DNA from: Channallabes apus
Lineage: Eukaryota > Chordata > Actinopteri > Siluriformes > Clariidae
DNA length: 64,000 bases
Reading direction: 5' to 3'
Assembly (NCBI GenBank): GCA_030522415.1
Contig: CM060126.1
Span: 2,252,833-2,316,832 of the forward strand
The first letter of the stretch is position 1. Each line of letters starts with the position of its first letter. The position numbers were made by a program, and so were the translations under genes. The notes under the pieces were generated by a model. That model did not search any database. It was not told the origin of the DNA and saw only the letters and a list, made by a program, of their open reading frames with translations. Positions 48,059 through 57,813 of the stretch are shown here, piece by piece.

Positions 48059-48292
48059 TCACTGTAGAATCCTGTTCTGAGTCCAGGAGATGAGAGGGTC
48101 GTGTTGGATGAGCCATGGGTGGCCCAGAATGATGGGTGGTGATGATATGGAGTTCTCCCGCCGGAGCTCAGCGACCTCGCTGCGTAAAGAAGCGAGCTCC
48201 CCAGTTAGCTGATTGATTAGCGCGGCATGCTGATCCACAACGCCGCAAAGACACGCATGATCCGCTGGGTTCACCGCGGAGGGCTCAGTCAT
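48059..48292 (-). pseudogene. gag N-terminus fused to protease end by deletion
   Basis: The frame opens with ATG at 48292, three bases from the LTR. Its first ~45 residues (MTEPSAVNPADHACLCGVVD...LASLRSEVAELRREN) are a coiled-coil-like gag start. At about residue 48 it jumps to PPIILGHPWLIQHDPLISW, which in gypsy elements lies just after protease and before RT. The capsid, nucleocapsid and protease active site are missing. Confidence 0.85.
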
Positions 48293-48294
48293 TC

Positions 48295-48664
48295 TGTCAC
48301 GGGTGAACTAACCTGAAGGACCAGAAGACGTAGCTTTAGCGGTTAGCCCAATGTAGCGTGGATGGTGCACCCAAACGCGGAGAGAAACGAGTAGGTAGGA
48401 TATCCCCGCGATTTAGTATAAGGACTCTCACAAAGGGTCAGCGAGGGAAAAACACAAATTTAACCCGCATCCTATAAATGCACACACAAATAGCAAAAGA
48501 CTGGTGAGTACTCACGGTTTGGAAGATCGCAGCACGAACCGACATAGGCCGAACTCAATGACTGAGGGCTCTGCTATGGTTTATTTACTCCTTTTATACT
48601 TCCTGATTTACGACCGCTCTGCTTCCGGGTCCTAGTGCCGGTCGTGGATTGAGTGTGCATGACA
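48295..48664 (-). repeat. 5' LTR of the chromovirus-type element
   Basis: 370 bp with the same ends as the 3' LTR. It lacks the 15-bp segment present in the other and differs by about nine substitutions. Confidence 0.96.
48590..48598 (-). promoter_or_regulatory. TATA box in the 5' LTR
   Basis: TATAAAAGG on the coding strand, inside U3. It is the likely RNA polymerase II promoter of the element. Confidence 0.7.
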
Positions 48665-48857
48665 GTTGACACTAAGAAAATGAGAGTTACACTCTGCTAC
48701 AGTACTTCCATTACAGTAACGGCGGCAGTAATAAATGACAGGTATGCGTCTCTTAATATCCGCAACATGCTCTGTGAAATAGACCTTAAAATATTCGTGA
48801 GTGATTTATGTACAAGAGACATGAGGTGCCCACGCTCAGCCCATGGGTCTATTAAAT

Positions 48858-49085
48858 TCAAATAAAATTTTTATTTGTCACATACACAGTCATACACAGT
48901 ACAATATGCAGTGAAATGCTTATACGACCGCCCGTGACCTTAGAGAGAAAATAAATAAGGAAATAAGGCTTATACATAAGGAATAAATATTAATAAAATA
49001 AATACCATAGACTAGCAAAATAAACTGTACAAATAAGGGCATAATAAAAATATTACAAAATATAGAAATATAGAAATACAGGGAA
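48858..49085 (+). repeat. dispersed fish repeat (TTTATTTGTCACATACACAG family)
   Basis: Contains AAATTCAAATAAAATTTTTA, TTTGTCACATACACAGTCAT and GCAGTGAAATGCTTATACGA, then A-rich sequence. I recognise this as a frequent fish interspersed repeat related to the one at 30040; its class is uncertain. Confidence 0.6.
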
Positions 49086-49091
49086 AAAGTA

Positions 49092-49459
49092 AGTAGGGTT
49101 CATCATGATTCACCCTGATTTTTTGCGCTGTGATTACGTTTCCATATTTCCGCGTGAAAAATTAAACGTTTAATTTTTTGCCGGTCTTCGCCGAAGCTTG
49201 CAGACCTTGCAGAACTTCGTGGAACGTTAGCGGAACGTCAGCAGGCAATCGTGGCAGCTCACGGTGCCTAACATCGCATCTCACCGTGAGTCAAGCCGCA
49301 CAGGTGAGATAGGGGTATTAGGCACCTTGATTCGCCTCGAGTGAGCGCTCAACATTCCGAGAAGATCTGCAATGTTAAACATGTTCAATTTTTTTGCGTG
49401 GTAAAATGCAAACGTAACCACGGCACCAAAACTCACGCTGAATCATGATGAACCGCACT
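49092..49459. mobile_element. small TIR element (MITE) flanked by TA
   Basis: The ends AGTAGGGTTCATCATGATTC and AATCATGATGAACCGCACT are inverted repeats continuing inward (GATTACGTTT and AAACGTAACC). TA lies on each side (49090-49091 and 49460-49461). Length 368 bp, no coding capacity. Confidence 0.8.
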
Positions 49460-49461
49460 TA

Positions 49462-51093
49462 CTGTACAGCCACCACGCGAAACCACGTAGGTGAGATATA
49501 TCCCTATAGGGGTATTAAACCTCCAATCTCATCGTATTAATTCCATAAGTGCGCTATACAAACCCAAACACTGACGTACTTCACATTGTTTCTGAAGCTG
49601 GTGAAGAGTGTTGTCAGCTGTTTGTCCATCAACTATGATTGTAAACCCGGTTCATTTCACCGTCACTACATCTTACTGTACATGAAAATATTAGCGACAG
49701 TTTGGTGATTTAATTTATATATTTGTCTATTATGGCATGCTATTTATAAGTTAAGCCATGTCGAAATAAACGATATTAAAAGAATTTAGTGCAATGTTTA
49801 ATTTGCATAGAAAGTGCCGTCTTTCTTAACACTGTCATGCAAAAGGACTCATCGATTCCTAAGCCACCGATGTCCCCTAATTCAGGACCTTCACTGTAGA
49901 CAGCGCCTTGTAACGTCGGACGTAAGAGGCAGCGACTTAAGAAGACTCCTAAGAGACAGTTCGAGAAATACACTTAGAAAAGTTATCACTTAACGTAAGA
50001 TATATGTTAAGAGTCTTCTTAGCGTGCGAATAGTGTGCGTTATCGAGAAACCGGGCCCAGATATATAAATATTGAGTGCAAGTGTGTATGAATGTGACCA
50101 TGATTGTCCAGTCAATGTCAATGTTGTTTAAAAAGATGTTATTAGTCCTGTTTTATCATATTTTATATAAAAAATTTAACCTGTATATTATTGATACTAA
50201 ATTGAATAATTCAATAACCACAAATACAACTCAGGCTGATTTATCCATTGGGGCAAAATTATAGAAGGTGGAATTATAGCATTATAAAAAAATCAAGGCA
50301 AAAAATTAGGCATACACACTGTAACTGAAGGATTGACAAAATATTTGTGTTTTTAGCACCCTTCTAACTGAAGGAAAACATGCATAAAATATTCTATATA
50401 AAGTTTTTAATACTTGCTTCATTAAAAAACATATACAGTATATACCTGAATATACAGTATTGTTTCTCTAAACTGCCACAAAAAAAGATGCATTTATCTC
50501 ATTTTGCTGTCAAATCGGTTATGCTACAGTATCTGTACACATGTCTTTAAAACATATTATTTTTATTAAATTGTATTTCCTGATTTCTGTCTGACATTTT
50601 TTAACTTTTCTCAATCAGCAAATATTAAAATGAGACCTTTAAAGACGTCCAGCCAGGTCTTTTGATTATCCCTTTTTTTTATAATTTTTTTTTTCATTTT
50701 CATTACGCTCTCTTTTATAGCTGGTCTCATTTTAATATAGGAATTAAATGTCTTTACGTAGCAAAGGGACCAGTGTTACCCCAGAGGTAACGGTCAGACT
50801 ACGTGCACTTATCCAGTTTCCTTCACAATTATTTCTGAACGTAAGAACTATAAAAAGAGGAATTTGCACACCCACTTTCTCGCCTTTTGTATTCTGACAG
50901 ACGCATTAGTAACGGATCACTTATCTCCTTTGGGTTCAGTGCTGCACTCTTTCTTTTTCTCTTTTTCTTATTCAGTCTGGTGTATGGAATGCCATAAAAA
51001 TCCAAATATGACGTCAGTTGTTCAGTCAAGAGCTTTAAAGCGTCTGTGAGGCTATACTTTGGTCATACTATGACTATTTATTTGTCTTAAAAA

Positions 51094-51158
<65 letters not shown>

Positions 51159-52014
51159 TGAATTTCCTTATGACTTTAAACGCTTGTTTGGTTTGGAAAG
51201 CAATAAATTGTGACCTTTCTTCACTTCCATCAGTTTGTATCGGATCACCAGGCCTACAGATTAACTTTTAACTTCAAAAACTTGAAATTCCCCAGTTTTT
51301 ATAAAACGTAGACTTATCTGCATTTCAGGCTTCATCCCAAACCGCATACGATCACTTCATGTAAAAGCGACTCCACTATTTACTATAACAGATGGACAAT
51401 TTTGTTACTCTGTTAAGCATGCTAATATGTAATTTGGCACGCTGGACTGCTATACGGTTTGTGCACAACTCAATGTGATCTGGAAAAAAAGAAGAAGAAG
51501 AAAAAAGAAACAGGCCCCAAATTTTTACCTCAAATCCTCAAATCCTCATAATCCCTGGGTATATTTAATTTTTTTGACGTTTCTCTCAGGACAGCGTTGA
51601 AAAAGCATGCACGTCTCAGTAGGACTAGGTTTCACCGGATTGCATAATGAATGAGCAAAATGAGCAGCAACATCTTACTTCAGGATGATTTCACAGGAAA
51701 AGTGAAATGGTACAAAGTGCTTTTTTTATTTATCAAGAAAGACACGTTAATGAATATTAATAAGCATCAAGGTTATGCCTGTGAATATTCATGGGGAGAG
51801 AAAGTGAAGAAATAGGCTTATAGTTTATTACAAACATTAGTGCTGAAATTTTGAGCTTATGAACATGACTGATGAAGGTTTACAACTAATATAACAAAAA
51901 TAATAACTTATAAAGACTAATCAGCTTCATGGTTGTTATATACTATTAAACATAACTATAAATCGTTTTTAAAAAGTTCTTATACTTAATAAATAAAAAT
52001 TGTTAATTACTCAT
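49462..52014. other. non-coding stretch with dyads and an AT microsatellite
   Basis: Contains a dyad at 49938-49953/50007-50021 (TAAGAAGACTC and its complement), a 15-bp inverted repeat at 50625-50740, and poly-A followed by (TA)n at 51089-51156. No gene seen. Confidence 0.6.
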
Positions 52015-52292
52015 TAAGGCACTGTGTCCTCACACCTCCAGGGTCGAGGGCTCGATTCCCGCCTTGACATCTGTGTGCTTGGAGTTTGCACGTTCTCCCC
52101 GTGCTTTTTGGGTTTCCTCCGCATACTCCGGTTTCCTCCCACAGACCAAAGACATGCAGATTAGGCTAATTGGCGTTCCAAATTGTCCGTGAAAAATGAA
52201 CGAGTGAGCGTGTGTGTACTGTAAGTGTGTTTGCTTGTGTGTTGTGCGATGGATTGACACCCTGTCCAGGCTTCAGCCGTCTCGTGACGCTG
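52015..52292 (+). mobile_element. SINE (Mermaid-like), 5' part, split by the CACTG element
   Basis: The head has CTCCAGGGTCGAGGGCTCGA (B box GGCTCGATTCC at 52049-52059). The body follows with TTTGCACGTTCTCCCCGTGC and GGTTTCCTCCCACAGACCAA, then GCGATGGATTGACACCCTGT. It breaks at CGTGACGCTG (52292). Confidence 0.88.
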
Positions 52293-54396
52293 CACTGAAA
52301 AAAATAATCCTTTTAATTTACTTGATTTTAATGTGTACGTCGGTGCAACAGCATCATAATGATGCCAAATTACAAAATTTTTGCCTGCTAAACCAAAGTA
52401 TTTCATTCATGTTAAACTTTGACTTACAGTTGACTTGACATAATAACTGTAATAACAAGTGATTGTGCAATTGTAATGTAATTGAATTATGTCTGATACT
52501 CCATTATCATTGAAAAGTCTAACAATGTCTTAGTGCTTACATTATTCAAATGTTTAATGTAATTTTAATTAAAAAAATTAATCAGTCAAATAAATTTTAT
52601 TAGGTTCATTTAACTTCTTTACTACAGCTGCGAAATAAATGAATAGGGTTGGTACAACACATTTTTCAGTTGTAAATTAAGTTGATCCAACTTAAGTAAA
52701 ATTAAATTTCAGGCCCTGATCAACAGAATTCTGTGTAGGAAGGAAACATAAGACATTTAGAGATTTTTATTTTATATTTAATAAAAACCCTGTTTTACAC
52801 CAGCAGCAACTTACAAATGAGGTCTCAATTTGAAAAGATGTACAAAACATAAAACACCACAAATAAGTATTAATCATAGAAAAAAAATTAAACACCAACA
52901 GAAACGTTTTTGCACTTTATAACTGTACGTTATGACGTTTACTGTAAATATGACCGTTAGATACGTTGGTCAGGAAACTCCTGAAGTCAGATGCAGACAC
53001 ACTTTCAGTCACAAACTGCTGTGAAAAAATATAGAGATAGATATTCAATTAAAATTCCTGATACTTAATTTAGCAAATGAACAATATTTATACTTTGTTC
53101 CTCTCGCTTCACAACTCATGAGAACCGACCGGAACCAGAACCGAACCACAGATTAAGGGTGCTTTCACACCTATAGTTCGATTGCTTTAGTCCGCACCAG
53201 AACTCATCGGCACCGGAAACAGACTATTTTCAGAAAATCGCGCCACTTTCAATAATCATGGAGGAACAGCTTTGCTTTGCGCTCATGGTGCTGATCCTCG
53301 CGCACTGCATTGTACGTGCAAATCATTATTTTCAGATAATTAATTTTGAACACGACTCGCGGCTGCGACTCCAAACCAGCAATCCTGGTTTATTCATCTC
53401 GCCGACGGCGCATCGTGCGCTACTTCAGGGAGAAGAGACGTGCCCTCCTCCTGAATGATAATTTTTTTATTAGCCGGCGATCTTCCTGCAGATCCATCAG
53501 GTAATCCGTTGGTCTATCAAAACAGCCCAGCCACACATTTTTCATCTTTAATGTGAATACAGAGAGGCATAGGCTTGTTATGAAGTTGTCATACAAATGG
53601 CAAGTCTTGTCATGATACACATTCAAACGTGAATTTCCTCGGCACTCCACGTTTCTCCACGGTTTGATCGAGTCGCTTGAAAAATTTAATGGAGTCAAGA
53701 GGAAGTGAAAGGGATTTTACCCACAACCGCGTATCTCTTATACCCAAAGTGCATTAAACTATACCATTTCATCAGATTTGGTTTGGTTGCTTTCACACCA
53801 GACTAACTGTACCAAAGTAGAGCAGATAAAGCGGTCCGAGACCACACCCCTTCAGGCAGGTCTCGGATCGATTGATTTGGTGCGCACCAAAGTACCGAGA
53901 TTGCATTCACATCAACGCAAACGAACAGAACCGAGGGACCAAACACGTTTGGTGCGCACCAAATGCTGTAGGTGTGAAAGCACCCTAAGCACTCGCATAT
54001 ACTGTAACCGTCGGTATTTTAAGTGTGATTAAAAATACAAGAAATAGCTTAAACTAAAATAACGTGACTAAACATCGCTAAACAACAGGTGACATTTATG
54101 TTCAGTATTTCGTTTCTATTTAGAAAAATGGGAATTAATTCCTGCTTACCTTTTCCACACGACCACCAAACGTTTGTCTCTTCTCGCGATATTTCCGGTT
54201 TTGCTATTTCTGGTTTTCATAGTGACACAATCTCTTTGGTTTATCTCAACATGATTGAATCTAGTACATGTTCAGTTGCTGAATTTCATGCAAATACAAC
54301 ATGATTTCTTCATGTTTAAATATGAAATTATTATGTACAAAACACATATTACATTTTAGTACATGTAACAGGTAGCCAAGTAAATTTTTTTCAGTG
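52293..54396. mobile_element. CACTG-ended DNA transposon (CACTA/EnSpm-like), non-autonomous
   Basis: The left end CACTGAAAAAAATAATCC and right end ATTTTTTTCAGTG are inverted, with AATTTACTTG/CAAGTAAATT just inside. The SINE sequence breaks exactly at the left end and resumes at the right end, which fixes both boundaries. The 2104-bp element contains no transposase and is itself split by a Harbinger-like element at 53157. A clean 3-bp target duplication is not visible, so the superfamily is inferred from the CACTG ends. Confidence 0.78.
53157..53985. mobile_element. Harbinger-like non-autonomous element
   Basis: The ends GGGTGCTTTCACACCTATAG and AGGTGTGAAAGCACCC are inverted and flanked by TAA (53154-53156 and 53986-53988), the PIF/Harbinger signature. 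Two 16-bp palindromes TTTGGTGCGCACCAAA lie at 53876-53891 and 53948-53963. A 9-bp stem TCCGAGACC/GGTCTCGGA is at 53834-53867. A 66-codon frame (53258-53458, MEEQLCFALMVLILAHCIVR) may be a relic but shows no DDE motif. Confidence 0.88.
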
Positions 54397-54432
54397 TGTA
54401 CAGACTATAGAGGAGGGAAGTGAGTGAGTAAT
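54397..54432 (+). mobile_element. SINE (Mermaid-like), 3' tail
   Basis: TGTACAGACTATAGAGGAGG...GTGAGTGAGT continues the SINE of 52015-52292. It corresponds to the ACAGGATAAGCGGTATAGA tail of the other copies, diverged. Confidence 0.75.
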
Positions 54433-54592
54433 TCGGGGTGATGAGAGTAAACTGCACAACACATCACACCACCTCGGCCTTGATTACTTTTATATACCTA
54501 CACTAAAGAACACAACATGGACAACAAGTTTTCTTTTCTACATGAACAAGGTAGAAATCAGTCAAGACAAAAAAAGATACAGTATATATATA

Positions 54593-56210
54593 CAGTGGTG
54601 TGAAAAACTATTTGCCCCCCTCCTGATTTCTTATTCTTTTGCATGTTTGTCACACAAAATGTTTCTGATCATCAAACACATTTAACTATTAGTCAAAGAT
54701 AACACAAGTAAACACAAAATGCAGTTTTTAAATGAGGGGTTTTATTATTTAGGGAGAAAAAAATCCAAACCTACATGGCCCTGTGTGAAAAAGTAATTGC
54801 CCCCTGAACCTAATAACTGGTTGGGCCACCCTTAGCAGCAATAACTGCAATCAAGCGTTTGTGATAACTTGCAACGAGTCTTTTACAGCGCTCTGGAGGA
54901 ATTTTGGCCCACTCATCTTTTCAGAATTGTTGTAATTCAGCTTTATTTGAGGGTTTTCTAGCATGAACCGCCTTTTTAAGGTCATGCCACAACATCTCAA
55001 TAGGATTCAGGTCAGGACTTTGACTAGGCCACTCCAAAGTCTTCATTTTGTTTTTCTTCAGCCATTCAGAGGTGGATTTGCTGGTGTGTTTTGGGTCATT
55101 GTCCTGCTGCAGCACCCAAGATCGCTTCAGCTTGAGTTGACGAACAGATGGCCGGACATTCTCCTTCAGGATTTTTTGGTAGACAGTAGAATTCATGGTT
55201 CCATCTATCACAGCAAGCCTTCCAGGTCCTGAAGCAGCAAAACAACCCCAGACCATCACACTACCACCACCATATTTTACTGTTGGTATGATGTTCTTTT
55301 TCTGAAATGCTGTGTTACTTTTACGCCAGATGTAACGGGACACGCACCTTCCAAAAAGTTCAACTTTTGTCTCGTCTGTCCACAAGGTATTTTCCCAAAA
55401 GTCTTGGCAATCATTGAGATGTTTTTTAGCAAAATTGAGACGAGCCTTAATGTTCTTTTTGCTTAAAAGTGGTTTGCGCCTTGGAAATCTGCATGCAGGC
55501 CGTTTGTGCCCAGTCTCTTTCTTATGGTGGAGTCGTGAACACTGACCTTAATTGAGGCAAGTGAGGTCTGCAGTTCTTTAGATGTTGTCCTGGGGTCTTT
55601 TGTGGCCTCTCGGATGAGTTGTCTCTGCGCTCTTGGGGTGATCTTGGTCGGCCGGCCACTCCTGGGAAGGGTCACCACTGTTCCATGTTTTTGCCATTTG
55701 TGGATAATGGCTCTCACTGTGGTTCGCTGGAGTCCCAAAGCTTTAGAAATGGCTTTATAACCTTTACCAGACTGATAGATCTCAATTACTTTTGTTCTCA
55801 TTTGTTCCTGAATTTCTTTGGATCTTGGCATGATGTCTAGCTTTTGAGGTGCTTTTGGTCTACTTCTCTGTGTCAGGTAGCTCCTATTTAAGTGATTTCT
55901 TGATTGAAACAGGTGTGGCAGTAATCAGGCCTGGGGGTGAATACAGAAATTGAACTCAGGTGTGATAAACCGCAGTTAAGTTATTTTTTAACAAGGGGGG
56001 CAATCACTTTTTCACACAGGGCCATGTAGATTTGGAGTTTTTTTTCTCCCTTAATAACGTAAACCTTCATTTAAAAACTGCATTTTGTGTTCAATTATGT
56101 TATCTTTGACTAATAGTTAACGGTTTTTGATGAGCAGAAACATTTAAGTGTGACAAACATGCAAAAGAATAAGAAATCAGCAAGGGGGCAAATAGTTTTT
56201 CACACCACTG
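54593..56210 (-). mobile_element. Tc1-like transposon, copy 2 (CAGTGGTGTG family)
   Basis: A sister of 21569-23181 in the same orientation, flanked by TA at 54591-54592 and 56211-56212. The ends are the same CAGTGGTGTGAAAAACTATT, with long IR/DR-type TIRs. It was inserted in a TATATATA tract. A different Tc1 element begins four bases after its right end. Confidence 0.96.
54810..55831 (-). pseudogene. Tc1 transposase, three lesions
   Basis: The ATG at 55831 opens 122 codons: [20 protein letters not shown], a paired-type helix-turn-helix, then the SGRPTKITPR GRP motif. A 1-bp deletion near 55491 (GCATGC versus GCCATGC in copy 1) shifts the frame. The second frame (55385-54921) holds [12 protein letters not shown], with a 3-bp insertion giving CVSR, then LQQDNDPKH and [11 protein letters not shown]. 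It ends at a TGA at 54923-54921, where copy 1 has TGC (Cys). The remainder to 54810 aligns with the copy 1 C-terminus. The lesions differ from those in copy 1. Confidence 0.94.
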
Positions 56211-56525
56211 TATACAAACCGGATTCCAAAAAAGTTGGGACACTAAACAAATTGTGAATAAAAACTGAATGCAATGATGTGGAGATGGCAAATGTCAATA
56301 TTTTATTCAGAATAGAACATACTGTAGATGACAGATCAAAAGTTTAATCCGAGAAAATGTATCATTTTAAAGGAAAAATATGTTGATTCCAAATTTCACG
56401 GTGTCAACAAATCCCAAAAAAGTTGGGACAAGTAGCAATAAGAGGCAGGAAAAAGTAAATTTGAGCATAACGAAGAGCTGGAAGACCAATTAACAGTAAT
56501 TAGGTTAATTGGCAACATGATTGGG

Positions 56526-56533
56526 TATAAAAA
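56526..56533 (+). promoter_or_regulatory. possible TATA box of the Tc1 transposase
   Basis: TATAAAAA in GGGTATAAAAAGAGC, about 40 bases before the chosen ATG. Confidence 0.45.
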
Positions 56534-56570
56534 GAGCTTCTCAGAGTGGCAGTGTCTCTCAGAAGCCAAG

Positions 56571-57593
56571 ATGGGTAGAGGATCACCAATTCCCACAATG
56601 TTGTGCAGAAAGATAGTGGAGCAATATCAGAAAGGTGCTACCCAGCGAAAAATTTCAAAGACTTTGCAGTTATCATCATCAACTGTGCATAATATCATCC
56701 GAAGATTCAGAGAATCTGGAACAATCTCTGTGCGTAAGGGTCAAGGGCGTAAAACCATACTGGATGCCCGTGATCTCCGGGCCCTTAAACGACACTGCAC
56801 CACAAACAGGAATGCTACTGTAAAGGAAATCACAGAATGGACTCAGGAATACTTCCAGAAACCATCGTCAGTGAACACAATCCACCGTGCCATCCGCCGT
56901 TGCCAGCTGAAACTCTACAGTGCAAAGAAGAAGCCATTTCTAAGCAAGATCCACAAGCACAGGCGTTTTCATTGGGCCAGGGATCATTTAAAATGGAGTG
57001 TGGCAAAATGGAAGACTGTTCTGTGGTCAGACGAGTCACGATTCGAAGTTCTTGCTGGAAATGTGGGACGCCATGTCATCCGGACCAAAGAGGACAAGGA
57101 CAACCCAAGTTGTTATCAACGCTCAGTTCAGAAGCCTGCATCTCTGATGGTATGGGGTTGCATGAGTGCGTGTGGCATGGGCAGCTTGCATGTCTGGAAA
57201 GGCACCATCAATGCAGAAAAATATATTCAGCTTCTAGAACAACATATGCTCCCATCCAGACGTCATCTCTTTCAGGGAAGACCCTGCATTTTTCAACAAG
57301 ATAATGCCAGACCACATTCTGCATCAATCACAACATCATGGCTGCGTAGGAGAAGGATCCGGGTACTGAAATGGCCAGTCTGCAGTCCAGATCTTTCCCC
57401 TATAGAGAACATTTGGCGCATCATAAAGAGGAAGGTGCGACAAAGAAGGCCCAAGACGATTGAACAGTTAGAGGCCTGTATTAGACAAGAATGGGAGAGC
57501 ATTCCTATTTCTAAACTTGAGAAACTGGTCTCCTCGGTCCCCAGACGTCTGTTGAGTGTTGTAAGAAGAAGGGGAGATGCCACACAGTGGTGA
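56571..57593 (+). CDS. Tc1 transposase, intact, DD34E
   Basis: A 340-residue transposase, the usual length for Tc1. It binds the TIR repeats and cuts and inserts the element at TA. An in-frame ATG 18 codons upstream (56517) exists, but MGRGSPIPTMLCRKIVEQYQ is the better start: it matches family length and lies behind the TATA-like sequence. Residues 10-50 and about 60-115 form two helix-turn-helix units, with a basic stretch RKGQGRKT between them at the GRPR position. The catalytic residues are D154 (LWSDESRFEV), D244 (FQQDNARPH) and E279 (CSPDLSPIENIW), with 34 residues between D244 and E279. The end is RRLLSVVRRRGDATQW followed by TGA. No stop or frameshift is present, so the protein could be functional if expressed. 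Confidence 0.96.
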   Translation: MGRGSPIPTMLCRKIVEQYQKGATQRKISKTLQLSSSTVHNIIRRFRESGTISVRKGQGRKTILDARDLRALKRHCTTNRNATVKEITEWTQEYFQKPSSVNTIHRAIRRCQLKLYSAKKKPFLSKIHKHRRFHWARDHLKWSVAKWKTVLWSDESRFEVLAGNVGRHVIRTKEDKDNPSCYQRSVQKPASLMVWGCMSACGMGSLHVWKGTINAEKYIQLLEQHMLPSRRHLFQGRPCIFQQDNARPHSASITTSWLRRRRIRVLKWPVCSPDLSPIENIWRIIKRKVRQRRPKTIEQLEACIRQEWESIPISKLEKLVSSVPRRLLSVVRRRGDATQW

Positions 57594-57813
57594 AAATGGC
57601 CTCGTCCCAACTTTTTTGGGATTTGTTGACACCATGACATTTTGATTCACCATATTTTTCCCTTAAAATGATACATTTTCTCCGTTTAAACTTTTGTTCT
57701 GTGATTTATGTTCTATTCTGAATAAAATATTGACATTTGCCATCTCCACATCATTGCATTCAGTTTTTATTCACAATTTGTTTAGTGTCCCAACTTTTTT
57801 GGAATCCGGTTTG

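Larger units (their letters stand above)
44981..48664 (-). mobile_element. Ty3/gypsy chromovirus-type retrotransposon, internally deleted
   Basis: A 3684-bp element bounded by two LTRs and a perfect 5-bp target duplication, GTTGA (44976-44980 and 48665-48669). The coding strand is minus. Order from the 5' LTR: a gag remnant, a junction into the end of protease, reverse transcriptase, RNase H, integrase, and a chromodomain in a shifted frame. Most of gag and protease are deleted, and about 60 codons appear to be missing after the integrase core. It is shorter than complete relatives of about 5 kb, so it could have moved only with help from an intact copy. Confidence 0.95.
56215..57813 (+). mobile_element. 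intact Tc1-like transposon (CAAACCGGATTCC family)
   Basis: A 1599-bp element flanked by TA (56213-56214 and 57814-57815). The ends are CAAACCGGATTCCAAAAAAG and its complement. TIRs of about 210 bp each carry two copies of CCAAAAAAGTTGGGACA: outer at 56226-56242 and 57786-57802, inner at about 56413-56430 and 57604-57621. This is an IR/DR structure like that of Sleeping Beauty-type elements. A single uninterrupted transposase gene fills the interior. The arms are nearly but not exactly identical. Confidence 0.97.

Noticed and set aside
49938..50062. A transposon end based on the dyad TAAGAAGACTC and the GAGAAACCGGGCCC motif
   Set aside because: The GGGCCCGGTTTCTC form looks like a fish DNA transposon end, but no matching left end or target duplication was found, so boundaries cannot be supported.
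56837..57304. 155-codon frame overlapping the intact Tc1 transposase
   Set aside because: It is an alternate frame of the transposase gene with no motif of its own; the antisense frame at 57293-57640 is likewise a shadow.
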